Shown: positions 27,142-38,614 of the stretch, piece by piece | Layout: every line of letters starts with the position of its first letter | Numbering within the stretch: position 1 is the first letter of the stretch | Origin: Larimichthys crocea | Lineage: Eukaryota; Chordata; Actinopteri; Sciaenidae | Direction: 5' to 3' | DNA: 64,000 nucleotides | Assembly: GCF_000972845.2 (NCBI RefSeq) | Contig: NC_040025.1 | Coordinates: 15,936,126-16,000,125, forward strand | Program-made: the position numbers and the translations under genes | The notes under the pieces: model-generated | Database searches by the model: none | Seen by the model: the letters and a program-made list of their open reading frames with translations, nothing else | What the model was told of the DNA's origin: nothing

Positions 27142-28460
27142 ACAATCGCCCCACCTTTCTTCACCTGCAGACAGGGGATGCACCAGTATGGCAATTTAGG
27201 CAAACAAGATTAGTCTTTAAACATTTTGGTCATTGTGATGTCAGTACTTCCAGTTGTAACTTTGTTTTTTGCCTGATACTGAGGTCATGAATATTTTGTG
27301 AATTTTATTCTACAGCTATACATGTCCATAGACATATGTCAGTATTCACATCCAAAAATGTCAATAACCTTTTCCCCTTCTCTCTTGCATGTTATGAACC
27401 CACACCCTGGGGTTAGTTTACTAGCTTTACCAGCCAGAAACATTCAGTGATCTGTGATTGTCCATTTAACTAACTAATGATAAAACTTACTGTGAGTGTT
27501 CATCTGAAGCTGTACGGGTGTTGTGTTATCCATGCCTGCCTAGATATCACAAATGTTCTGAAAAAAATAGATGTCACTGCTCTTTAAGAGGTATTTGATC
27601 TAAGATACATTGTGCATGACTCTTAAAAAGCCCTAACTATGCCAAGTGTAGGTATCCCATGATTGGACTATTGCTGTGGGTGTTTAGTGACTGAAAGCAC
27701 AAATGTGATTATAAAAAAAAAACTTCAAAGACTTTTTTTGTGTTTCCAATCATATCCTAATTTCTGTCAATACTGTGAATTGAAACTCCTTGTGGGGGTA
27801 GCGTTTGGCTTTTGATGACAATCTGAAAATGTTATGTATTGGATTTGGGATGTTGCTACTCATCTCTGCCTTGATTTGTTACTCATATTCACTGTATACT
27901 GTATTGTCTACATGTTGACTTATTTCTCTTTTTTAACTATGAGGCTGACATTCATTGCCTTGACATTGTTACAGTATATATTAGTAGTATGTTATTTGTC
28001 TTATATGTCTGTTTTAACCTGAAATCCTTTGAATGAAGATTGTTCAGACTATTTTACATGAAAGACTTTGAACAGACCTTGCTTGTTGGCATTGTAATGT
28101 TTGGTCTTAATATTATTGAAACTCATTCAATCGGTTGTGCCATACATGCATGGATTCACTGAATATTTTGATAAGGCCTGCATTTATGGAAGGGCTTGAA
28201 TTTATTTTTTTTTATGATAGAATGATATATTTCAGAAAGTGTGTGCAATAAAATGGTGAGTTTGAAGCTTCAAATGAATTTATAAGTCTTCTAAAGTGCC
28301 CTTTGATTAAATTTATTTGATGGTTTTGAAGAAGCATATTGTTTTAAGAGCACCCTGCATTTCACCGTAGCATTGGTGTTGCTGTGTTAATTTATTATAT
28401 TTTGAATATGTATGAATGCTGGTTCTCTGATTTAATAAATAATAATGTGCTTTAACAGTT
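27142..28460 (+). other. faim2: faim2 3'UTR
   Basis: AATAAA signals lie at 28247-28252 and 28434-28439, implying a UTR of about 1.1-1.3 kb. The sequence is AT-rich and contains no coding exon. Confidence 0.6.
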
Positions 28461-28807
28461 CTATGTACTTTTTATTTTTAGTCTGTTAATCATATGAAAC
28501 ACCATTTAAGGAATTTATTTAGTCAAATTGCTAAATTATGCCATTTTTAGAATACAATGCTACATTTTATATTTTTTTAGCCACCGCATTGCTGTGACAA
28601 TGTTTTTCAGGCCAGGTGGGGGCTCCAGAATCACCTGCTAACACATTTGCATCATTAAAATATAATGCCATAAAATATCATGGTAATCAGATAAAAGACT
28701 TTTCAGCTCTGTGTTTGTTTCTGAGCCATGTTTATTTCCTATTCTAGTCTACTGATTTGTGGGCACAGAATTTAATGAATTGTAAATATATTTATCATAG
28801 TAATATA

Positions 28808-29222
28808 CACTGACTGGCCACTTCATTGGGTACACTTGTATAATCTAATGTGATCCAATGCAACAACCCTGCCATAAATTCTTCTTTAACAAAGCTTATA
28901 ATCTTTGAGCTTTTGTTGACACTGTTACAAAGGTAATAATTCTATGTTTATTATCGAGGTCTTAGTAGGTGCTGTTGTTGTACAGAAATGCATTATACTG
29001 AAATGTGTTTCTAATATTTTGGCCACTCTTTTTCCATACATGAGAGGACCATAAGATTAGAAATACCTTTTAATATAATGCAGTCCAGTTTAACACTATG
29101 CTGCAAACTACAGCCTTAACAGTCAACATAATAGTTGAATTAATATCTCCCTGACAGTGTCAACAAAACCTGAAATTCTAAGTTTTCACAAGGATCACAT
29201 CAGATTGTACAAGTGTACCTTC
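28808..29222. mobile_element. Teleost MITE with inverted ends
   Basis: The left end (CACTGACTGGCCACTTCATT, then GGTACACTTGTATAATC) has the form of a high-copy teleost element. An inner inverted repeat of about 27 bases (GTACACTTGTAYAATCTRATG and on through GATCC) recurs reversed at about 29195-29221 with two mismatches. The outer right end is eroded. There is no open frame of note. Confidence 0.7.
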
Positions 29223-29399
29223 AGTTGGTGTATACATTGTCCAGTTTGTCCTGGGCATCCTCACTCATCCATCCATATGATGCCTATGACACCATGTCAT
29301 AACTAGTGGATACCATACTCTGTTTTGTATTCTTATCTTAATTAACACGCACTATATAATTTCACCTGTAATTACATTTTTACCTGCAATCTCTGCTGC

Positions 29400-29612
29400 T
29401 CCCAAACTGTATATGTCTTAATATAATAATTTCACTGTTCATACTGTTAATGTTGTGTATACCTCATAACATATTTATATGAACCGTTATTTATATATCC
29501 CTGTTCATATGTACATTACTGCTTTTTACACTTCTGGTTAGATCCTAAACTGCATTTCCTTTTCTTAGTACTTGTACTTTGTACAATGACAATAGAATCT
29601 AATCTAACAGAT
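29400..29612 (+). mobile_element. LINE 3'-end fragment
   Basis: The motif TTCTGGTTAGATCCTAAACT and the tail TGTACAATGACAATAGAATC followed by TAATCTAA resemble the 3' ends of common teleost non-LTR retrotransposons. The call rests on memory of the family and the exact clade is uncertain. Confidence 0.5.
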
Positions 29613-29800
29613 GGCAGATGCAGAAAAACTAGCCCATGCATTTTTAACTTGAATTATTGCAACTCCTTGTTACCAGGCTGCTCCATTAAGACCATTAGGA
29701 CTTTGCAGTTGATTCAGAATGCTGCGGCATGTATACTGACAGGAACCAAGCTCTTCATGGTCAGACACCATCGTATCTTAAAGAGTTCGTGGTACCCCAC
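29613..29800 (+). pseudogene. LINE reverse-transcriptase C-terminal remnant
   Basis: The translated stretch contains LNYCNSLLPG and IRTLQLIQNAAACILTGTKL, which match the well-conserved end of teleost L2-like LINE ORF2 (LDYCN...LQ.IQNAAARVLTGT). No RT catalytic core is present. It is a short, degraded fragment beside another LINE 3' end. Confidence 0.7.
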
Positions 29801-30180
29801 TATAACACTGCGGGGTGACTTCCAATGATACAGTGACCTTTCCTCTTTCCTCCTCCTCTGTGTGTGTGTGTGTACACGTTCATGTCTCATTAATGCATGT
29901 TACTAACTGAGTTTCTTCCTCAGAATTTTTGTGCTTTCTCATCTCACAGGTTCTCAAAGACTGTGGCTGCTGCTGTGGTCATGCTTGATATATATACACA
30001 TAATAATATTATTATCATTATCATTATTGCTACCTTTAGTCATAGCTCCATTTATAGTCACAGTTATTCTTTTGCTGCTGCTCTGAATCTGAACTATCTA
30101 TCTCAACAGATGCTGCTCTGCTACTTGAATTAGTTACAGACTAAAGAAAGATATATCAAAATCTATTTGAATATGTCATG

Positions 30181-30338
30181 ATAACAGGAACGCACACTTG
30201 TCAAAAAGTGTGTTCTCACATGTCTCTCTCTCTCTCTCTCTATATATAAAATTATAATTACATATGATTATAATTACATATGAGCTATTATTAAAACATG
30301 TGAGAACACACTTTTTGACAAGTGTGCGTTCCTGTTAT
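30181..30338. mobile_element. Perfect 43-bp inverted repeat (foldback/MITE-like)
   Basis: Arms 30181-30223 and 30296-30338 are perfect reverse complements over 43 bp (arm begins ATAACAGGAACGCACACTTG). The 72-base loop contains a CT microsatellite and two tandem copies of an AATTACATATGATTATAA-type unit. Similarity continues beyond the arms with a small indel (TCATG against GTCAT). The structure suggests a foldback element or a young palindromic MITE; a hairpin RNA gene is the alternative. Confidence 0.75.
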
Positions 30339-30499
30339 GACTTTATTTAGAAACACTGATAAGCCTAGATTGGCTTGTGAGATAGCAGGCTTAATAATTA
30401 CAAATGCTGTGACGTATATAACAAACATATAGAAAATACTACATCCATGCAGACATAAGCATGGGGTCAGAGCACTGACAGAAATCACAGTTAAAACTG

Positions 30500-31141
30500 A
30501 GTTCACAAGTCCGAAGCCGGCGACTGTGACGTGATGTTAAATGGTTTCCTCCAGTCTTCGGCCAGCCAGTAAATCTCGAGCACACTGGGACTCACAGCAT
30601 CCAATCATCCAATCACAAGGTGCGATGGTCGGGGGTCCTGTTCAGCCATGTTGTGGTTTTGAATGAGGAAGAAGCGGGAGATAATATTCTTCAACGAGTT
30701 TATATGCCATTTAAAGTCACGTTACGGATCTGCACATGAGTCAGGCTGCGAGTCAACATGATGACAGTTTTTTCGGACGCGCCGTCGGCGACTTCTCGCT
30801 TTCCCGCCGGACTTTAAACTCACTTCCATAAATTAGCCGTGTGGCTAACAACGCCAGCTAGCACGGCAGTTAGCATCGTGTGCTAAGCTAGTAGGCGACT
30901 GGCTACTTCTCGGCTAACTAGCTAACGATTAGCTGGTCTGGTGGGAGAATAAAATGATATTTGTGAGGAGTGTTAGCCTCTGAAAGAGCCTCAGCTAACC
31001 TGCCTCGGTCGGATGAAGCGCATGAGCCTCATTTGGTTTGACTACATTGACAGGTAGACTGAAAAAGCAGCAGCAGCAGCCATATAGCGATTTATCTTTT
31101 ATACCTGCGCCGTTATCTCTGACAAAAAAAACTTTTGAGCC
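30500..31141 (+). promoter_or_regulatory. senp1: senp1 promoter and 5'UTR
   Basis: CpG density is high from about 30750 to 30860, with a perfect E2F-type site TTTCCCGCC (30800-30808). A GCTAGC/TTAGC-rich stretch and a GCA repeat (near 31070) follow. There is no TATA box at a convincing position. The start codon context is GCC-ATG. Confidence 0.55.
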
Positions 31142-34100
31142 ATGTTGAATAAAATCTACGAATGGATAGAGACGAGCTTTGCCAATCTTCGCAACGGCGT
31201 GCCAGCTGCGGAGGACTCCGACGCGCACCGGGCACCGGGAGATGGTCAGATGAGGAGGAAAAGACCAATTGAATGGTATGAGCTGTAACGGCGTTATTCC
31301 CTCGTGTGATCAACATCATCGGGTGTTTAAAAAGACACGGAGATGAAAAGTAGTTTTGAAAGTTATTTACTGTTTAACCACCTTTCCTGTAGAAGCGATA
31401 TTTATCACCTCCCTGGTTAGGTCCAGCTGTTATAATGTGAAGAAAACTGTGTTTGGTGTCGTAGAGATGAATGAATTTAACTGTCTGTCTGTTTGTTTTC
31501 CTAAAGTTTGGAAGATGGACATAACGTCGACCAAGATGGCATAATAAGAAAGAAATCAAGAATGGGTGAGTGATCGCTCACTTTATTACACATGATATAT
31601 TTGGATCAGTACCACTGTAACGTTACTTACAATCTTGTTTCTGTTTTCTCAAGGAGATCTTATTGACACAGTCAAGGTGGCAGCTGAAGGGGTTAAGACT
31701 CATAGCTCTACTGTGGCTACGTGGATGAGGAACAACGTGAGCCCTACGTTGCGAAATATACTGCCTGCCTCTCCTGGTCCTCCACCTCGAGAACCTCAAC
31801 CCTCAACATCAGCATCCATCTGGACAGGAAGGCCGGTAAGGAATTAATTGTTGGTGCCCGAGTGTAGATAATGTCAAAACCTGCCTTTATTCAAATGTGT
31901 TTTTTTTTTTGTTGTTGTTGTTGTTTTTAGTTTGTTGAAAGGAACTCGCTGAATGACACATTCGCTGCTCCCTCCACTACTTTGGAGTGGAAAACATCCA
32001 AATCAGGTAAGATTATTAGGTCAGTGTTGTTTGTAAAGGCTTTAAGTTTTTGGATAGAAGTTCATTAATCTTTTTCTTCTTAACTCTAGAATGTTTGCGT
32101 AATGAGAAGTCAACTATGGGATCAAAAGTCTGTAGGCGACAAGTGTGCATGAGTCCTACACATCGCGAAGTGCCAAAAACAAATGGACACTCAGTCAACT
32201 TGCCACCATCCATCAAGCCTGAATTGCACGCCTCTCCACGGTTAGGCAGGCCCCTAAACCTCCGACCATTTGGAACACCAAGGTATTCTTTACATCTTCA
32301 AGAGTTCCCTTTCGTCACGTGATTTACTGTTATACCCCGTGGTCTGTGGTCAGTTTATGTTTGATTAGCATACTATCATTTTTGTGTCTGCAGTTTTAGT
32401 GGAGCGGCAAGCAGCAACTGCACCAGCATGTATGAGAAGACATTTCCAATCAAAGTGGTGCAGAGCCCCACACACAGCACCTCATCTGGCCGCATACACA
32501 GAGTCCAGCCACGCTGCACAGCACAGGAGGTCAGACGTCAGGACAATAAGGCACCATGTGATTCTTTATTCCGTTTTTGTTTTTCTTTGTTGACTTCATG
32601 GTTCTCCTCTGTGCTTGTTCAGTCTGTTTGTGAGGAGGAGAAGGAAGTCTACAGGCAGCTTCTGACCATGGTCTCCGGTGGTCAGTCGTCTTTTCTTCAC
32701 AACGGCAGCTCACACGCCATCATGAGGTCACACAGAGATTTGTACGTATCCATACAAGTACAGTAGACTTTAACAAATGTTGGGCAGAATTCAGAATTCA
32801 GCCACAGGGCAGGTGGAAGCGAATAAATTTAACAGTACTTTAGTACAGTATTTAAAACTCTAGCCTCTGCTTACTGTGGAATGACAGATTAAACGCAAAA
32901 CAATATTTATATAACTATACCTACAAAGGTCCAACATTTATTTAGGTTTGTGAATTTAGATGATAAGTTCTTCTATAGCTCTCCTTTATTGCTTTGACTG
33001 CACTATGTTTAACACTGTGACTTTCTTATCAGCACCAGCTTCCTGACCACCAGCCGCAGACTGCTACCGTTCTCTTCCCCTGCTGGGTCAGCAGCAGGAG
33101 GAACTTCAGAGGGACCTAGCAGCCCCCTGAGCACCAGAGGCATGTCTAGCCAGAGCTCCAGCAACCTCCACAGCCCAGTTGGGGTCTCCAACAGGCCAGG
33201 CACCCAGATGTGGTCTCTTGACTCGGACCTCAGCTCCAGCAGAGCAGCTACTCTCACATCGGTTCCCTCCCCATCTGCTCTGCAGGATAACTCCTCTCAG
33301 GACACACAATCATCAGGTAGATTTCTCACCCACTCGTGTGAACAAATATAGGCTTCTATTTTCTGTGTGTGTGTGTATGTGTTGTAATGTCTGTATGTTT
33401 TTTCTTGCAGCTCATGATGGTGACTCTGTAATTATTGTAAATGAGCTAAAGGGTAAAAAGCAAGACAGCTCAAGGTCAGTATTTGTTTTCAGTCGCTCAG
33501 TTATTTTGTTCCTTTTTAAAATGTGTTAACTTTAATGTTTTGTTTGTACACATAGTAACATATTTTTCTGTCTTTACAGTGTGCCATGTTTCCAAGCTGA
33601 GTTATGGATCAAAGAATTGTAAGTAAACTTCAATACATATAATTATATGATTGATCCACTATTTATTGATATTTTGTGCATGCATAGAGGAAAACATGTA
33701 GAGTGGCATGGTGGTGCAGTGGTTAGCACTGTCACCACACAACAAGAAAGTTCTGAATCTGAAACGTCAGCTGGCTGGGATGTTTTGGGATGAGTACTCT
33801 ATAACTTTCTAGGTTAATTGATGATTCTAAAAATTGTCTATAGGTGTGAATGTGAGCATTAACTGTCTATGTGTCAGCCCTGTGATCAGCTGGTGACTTG
33901 TCCAGGGTGTACCCTGCCTCTCCCCAATGTCTACTGCAATCGGCAAAGATAAGCTGTTATGGGAAATGAATGGGAGAGAAAAAATGAAAATGGGGAAAAT
34001 TGTTTTTTTTTTGTTACTGTAGGACTAGTATGTATGACTCCAGAGCAAGAGAAAGACGGAGACAGATAGAAGAGCAGGAGGCCCTGGCTGCACAGCTGCT

Positions 34101-37100
34101 GAGACAGGTGAGTGTGTGTACCACTGAAGTCCTGCTTCAGATTCATTTTCATCATATCCATTGTTTCTTAACCTCTTGTTACCCCACTAACCAGTGTCAT
34201 GTTGTTACTGGTTCCCAGCGCCTTTCTGAAGAGGGCCAACGCAGCCCAGATGTGGAGGTCCATGTTCGTGTTCCTTTGGAAAAGGAGGTTCCTTTGACTC
34301 TTGTTATAGAAGAACCGAAGCCTTTGGAAGAGAAACCAGAATTTCCTGAACTCACAGAGGTGTGGTCATTGTGTCTTAATATGCATGCAGTGTTTACTAG
34401 ATATATGATTTGTTTAGATGACCTATATAAACTCACTTAGAAGATGTATGTCATTTTGACTCTTATTTCTTCCCTTTTAAAGTCGAAAAAACAGTTAAAA
34501 CGAGTGTCTAAATGGTTACCCTGAATGCTTGAATTGTGCTTGGCCCTCATTGACATTATACATGCTCTATACATTGTAGCAAATACATTTTTCCCTCTAT
34601 TTGAGTCCTATTTTTTTGGTTCAAAACAGTAACGACGGAAATATTTCAGTGATACCAGGTGTTAGAGGTGTATGCCATGTTTTGTTTCTGTAGGTTCTAC
34701 AGAATTAGGAACAAATTCATATGTACTGGGTTTAAGGATCGAGTTTTTATTCCCTGCTTTTTCACACATGCATCTCGTCTCTTTCTGTTAAGGAAATGGA
34801 GGCTGAGGTGACCAGGGTGCTAAGAATGGGAAGTTCTCATGACACATTAAGTGAAGGTTTTGGTCTCAGCCTCACGGGCAAAGACCTGCAGACCCTCAAC
34901 AATCTCAACTGGCTCAATGATGAGGTGAGTACACATTATCCTCAAGGTGCAAGTGTCTGTAACTCAGCAGGCATTTATTTTACACTTTCTCTGACTTGCA
35001 TCAAATATCAAAAATACATGATCATGATTATTTTGTGCTTGTAATAGTGGTTGCAAAACTGAGCCATACAGCAATGCTTGTCTCTCCCTACTCAATCTCT
35101 CAGGTGATCAACTTTTACATGAACCTGCTGGTCGAGCGCAGCAAGGACCCCAGTCTGCCATCAGTCAACACGTTCAACACTTTTTTCTACCCCAAGCTGC
35201 GCAGCAGTGGATACTCTGCTGTCCGCCGCTGGACCAAAAAGATGGACATCTTTTCTAAAGACATCTTGTTGGTTCCTGTCCACTTGGGGGTGCACTGGTG
35301 CCTCTCAGTAAGTTTTAATGACCATAATTGTGAATCTGAAAGTATCAATCTTGGGATTTATTGGGCGCCTCAGTAGCATACCTGTTAGAGTCCTTAGAGC
35401 AGCAGGTTTGATTCCAGCCCAGGATCTGTGCTGTATGTTTCTCTCCCCTGTCTTTACCCCCCAGAAATTTGTATTTTTTATTGTGCAACTTTCTTACAGG
35501 TGGTGGATTTCCGCAAAAAGGCAATCCTGTACTTTGACTCTATGGGAGGAAACAATGATGAAGCATGCAGAATATTGTTGTAAGTCACAGTATGAGACAC
35601 ATTTGTTTGTATACAAACAACTCCTGTAGATTGATTTTCATCAACCATCAGATTGTATATATAGTTGTCAAGTTCTGTGTGTTTTGTAACCACAACTCTG
35701 CCCAAACATGAAAAATGCTTGATCAACCATTGACGGATGCAAAGGACAACTCAATTCTTCTTATTCTTCCATTTTTATTTTCTTAACGATGGGTTTAGGT
35801 TTGACGATTTCAGTAGGCATGAATAAATGATGGAATTGAATAGAACAGGTTGATAACCTTCAAGAAACAAAAAACATACATTAGTCTCAAATAAATAAAT
35901 AACAGTAAATATTTTCCCTCAAAGTTATCCTAGTAAAGTAATTGAAGTTAACTTAGAATCTCAAACCAGTTACGTAAAGTATCATCATACTTAAACTTAA
36001 ACAGACCTCATTACACCATCTACATCAAAGTTGTTTCTTTGCTGCCAGTTGCGTCTTTTAGATTGATCAGGAACTGTGGTCCTTCCCTACTTCCAGGAGC
36101 AAGTGAAAAAGACTAGCTGCATCCAAACATTTAGTGCCATGCATTCCCAGTGGGAGCGCAGGCAAATATGGTCCCTCTAAGAGTTCCTGCTGAGAGCACC
36201 AACATCTCTTGTGTGTGGTCGCCCTCTGCAGGTTTGGAGTGCAGATTCTCCCACTAAATGCTCTTGAAAATGACTTAAGATCTGACATAACAATAGTAAT
36301 TCATTTTTGTTTCCTTAGCGATTACCTGCAGCAGGAAAGTAAGGACAAGAAGGGCAAAGAACTGGATACCTCAGGCTGGACGCTCCACAGCAAAAAACGC
36401 AATGTAAGTCCTACGCACACAGAGGCAGAGAGCATTCAGTAGTTATTTTCTATTTTTGTGCAACGTTATGGTGTGTTGTCAAACTACATGTGTTTATGAG
36501 TCGTAGATTTCAGTTATCAGCAGCAAGTTCCAGTTTATACCTCTTGATGCTAGTAGTGTCTCCATCCTTTGATGGCTTATCCTGGTCAGTGCTGCACTGC
36601 AGTATTACCATCAACTCATTTTAATATTCATGCTATTAATATTTATTATCATCGTTATCATCTATGTTTAGCTTTCTTTTTTTTTGTTATGCAACTACGT
36701 GTTTTATGTAAAGCCTTTACTTAGTCCTTGTAACTAGTAGTTAGTCAAAACAGTGATCAATTAAATTTTTCAAGTTGGAGTAAAATCTATGGAGATGGAG
36801 ATCTATGGAGTTATTTGAGTTAAGGAAAACCACCCCCAGCACTACATGTATTTGTTTCACTGACACATCCTTTAAGTGAGACGCAGCGTGTCTCCAAGCT
36901 TCAACACGATAGGAATTGTACTATCATTAGTTGACTGGTTGCCCAGGCTGATAAACTATAGTACTCTGCAAAATCTCTTGATAATGCTATTGCAATGTCA
37001 AGAGCAAAATGTCTCATGATGCTCATCTTGGAAATATTTCATGCAAATATCGTGTCAGTCCTGTACTGATTATTAGTCATTTTGCACTGTGTAATGTCCA

Positions 37101-37374
37101 GTAACATCTTTATTCCTCCTCTTTTTATTTTCAGGAGATCCCACAGCAGATGAATGGTAGCGACTGTGGAATGTTCACATGCAAATATGCAGATTACATT
37201 ACCAAAGACAAGCCAATCACATTCACACAGGTAATCACAAAGCGCATCACAAAGGAGAGTCATCTGGTAAGTAAAATAGTGGCCTAAAAACCTTTTCTCT
37301 TTTATTCACAGAAACACATGCCCTACTTCAGAAGAAGGATGGTTTGGGAGATTGTGAACCATAAGCTGTTGTGA
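31142..37374 (+). CDS. senp1: Senp1, SUMO-specific cysteine protease
   Basis: The enzyme matures SUMO precursors and removes SUMO from nuclear proteins (peptidase C48). Eighteen coding exons: 31142-31275, 31507-31565, 31654-31835, 31931-32006, 32090-32282, 32394-32529, 32623-32741, 33033-33316, 33411-33474, 33580-33618, 34023-34107, 34219-34359, 34793-34924, 35104-35307, 35500-35579, 36319-36403, 37135-37230 and 37312-37374 (2172 nt, 723 residues; human about 644). The catalytic residues are about His612 (GVHWCL), Asp629 (YFDSMGG), Gln676 and Cys682 ([11 protein letters not shown]). SENP1-type landmarks are [42 protein letters not shown] and [19 protein letters not shown]. The N terminus [16 protein letters not shown] looks like an amphipathic helix and is followed by basic RRKR and IRKKSR, possible nuclear signals. 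The exon 17 donor (GTAATC) is weak, with a stronger in-frame one 36 nt downstream. Confidence 0.95.
33702..33974 (+). mobile_element. tRNA-derived teleost SINE in senp1 intron 10
   Basis: The head GTGGTGCAGTGGTTAGCACT is a pol III A-box-like tRNA segment. The body has GTGAATGTGAGCATTAACTG and GATCAGCTGGTGACTTGTCC and ends in a degraded AAGCTGTTATGGGAAATGAA tail. It is the same family as the fragment at 18461-18640, but retains its 5' end and is internally diverged. Confidence 0.8.
35357..35465 (+). mobile_element. Second tRNA-derived SINE type in senp1 intron 14
   Basis: The segment has the form GGGCGCCTCAGTAGCATACC...GGTTTGATTCCAGCC, with A-box- and B-box-like parts, followed by a CTGT/CTCTCCCC tail. 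This is a different common percomorph SINE family from the one at 33702. It is a short, diverged copy. Confidence 0.65.
35580..36318 (+). other. senp1: senp1 intron 15
   Basis: AT-rich intron. A CTCF-like core on the minus strand (CCTGCAGAGGGCGACC, about 36219-36234) is the only motif noted; no exon is seen. Confidence 0.5.
36404..37134 (+). other. senp1: senp1 intron 16
   Basis: AT-rich intron between KKRN and EIPQQ. I see no exon or recognisable repeat. Confidence 0.6.
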
Positions 37375-38430
37375 TGTCTGTATGAACTTGTATCGTCCGC
37401 TTATGATGTTAGAAATACGAGACGGTAATGGTGACTGAGCTACGTTGGACAGCAGGATCCACTTACAGTAGTCCTGGTCTGGGATAGACTTGCACACCAG
37501 CTCATCGGATCAGGAACCAGCTCTGCTACTCTGCATCCTCTAAGACCTCAGCTGGCGGGATGCTGCTGGAGCACCAAGCACTGCCTCCCAATACTCTGCT
37601 CCACTTTGTTAATTTTTTTTTTGTTGGTGCGCCCATGGAGCACATCAGTATAGCAGTTGAAACACTGCGTGTTTTGTATTGCCCACAGCCAGAACTGTTT
37701 TTGAAATTAAGCTTGTATTGATGAACATACTCTGAGTCGCAATGTTCTGTTTCATGCAGACATACAAAGTTTACATGTTTTTGTCTTACAGGGAGATGAG
37801 CACATTGTGCTGAATCATTTTTATAATGACAGTAATACTACATTTTTATGTCGCTGTCAGTGTTTGATACTTTTGGGATGTGCAAAGGAAAATTGACTTT
37901 ATCATGAAAATATGAATGCCTATAAATGACTGAAATTTAAATGACATCTAGTCTGTCTTGACTAGACTTTTTCTGGGGTTTTTTTTAAATTTCTTTTTCA
38001 TAATACAAATATTTTTCCTGGAACAGGATTATTTTGCAGCTTGTTTGATTAAAATGCACAAAAGTCTTCAAATATGATATTGCCTCAGAGTATGATCCAT
38101 AAAACAGAATGTCTTACCTTGCCTCTGACTTGCAAGTGTAACAAAAGTCTTTGTTACACCCTAAAAGTGCAGGGTAAAAAGTTTTGCCATTTTATTCTCA
38201 CCCATTAGTCTTGATAAAAGATTGTAAATTAAGGTTCAAAGTCTATTTTATGTAAGTCAGAGACTGTTCATTTGACAACTTTTGGGCATATTCAGTATAT
38301 TTTGAACTTTGTACATACTCAAAACATATACAGCCTCTTGAACAGTGTAATATACTTTTTCTTTACGTATTTCCTATATTTTTATCTAGATTCAAGTCTG
38401 TTTTAGAAATAAATTCTCATGTATTGTGAC
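37375..38430 (+). other. senp1: senp1 3'UTR
   Basis: The UTR runs from the TGA stop to an AATAAA at 38408-38413. It becomes AT-rich toward the end. The rbms2 3'UTR starts about 200 bp further on the opposite strand. Confidence 0.65.
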
Positions 38431-38614
38431 TGTTCTTTTTGCTTTACCTCAAAATTAGCTGGGTTTGATACAAACTGCCACATTTGATAAACATGAGAGA
38501 GTCTGGACCTGGTGTATCTTGGCTTATTTCGAGTGTTATCCCTTTGACAAGATATAAACGTTCAAGCGGTCCTTTGTTTTAAGAAAAAGCACACAAACCA
38601 CAGTGAAAAAAATT

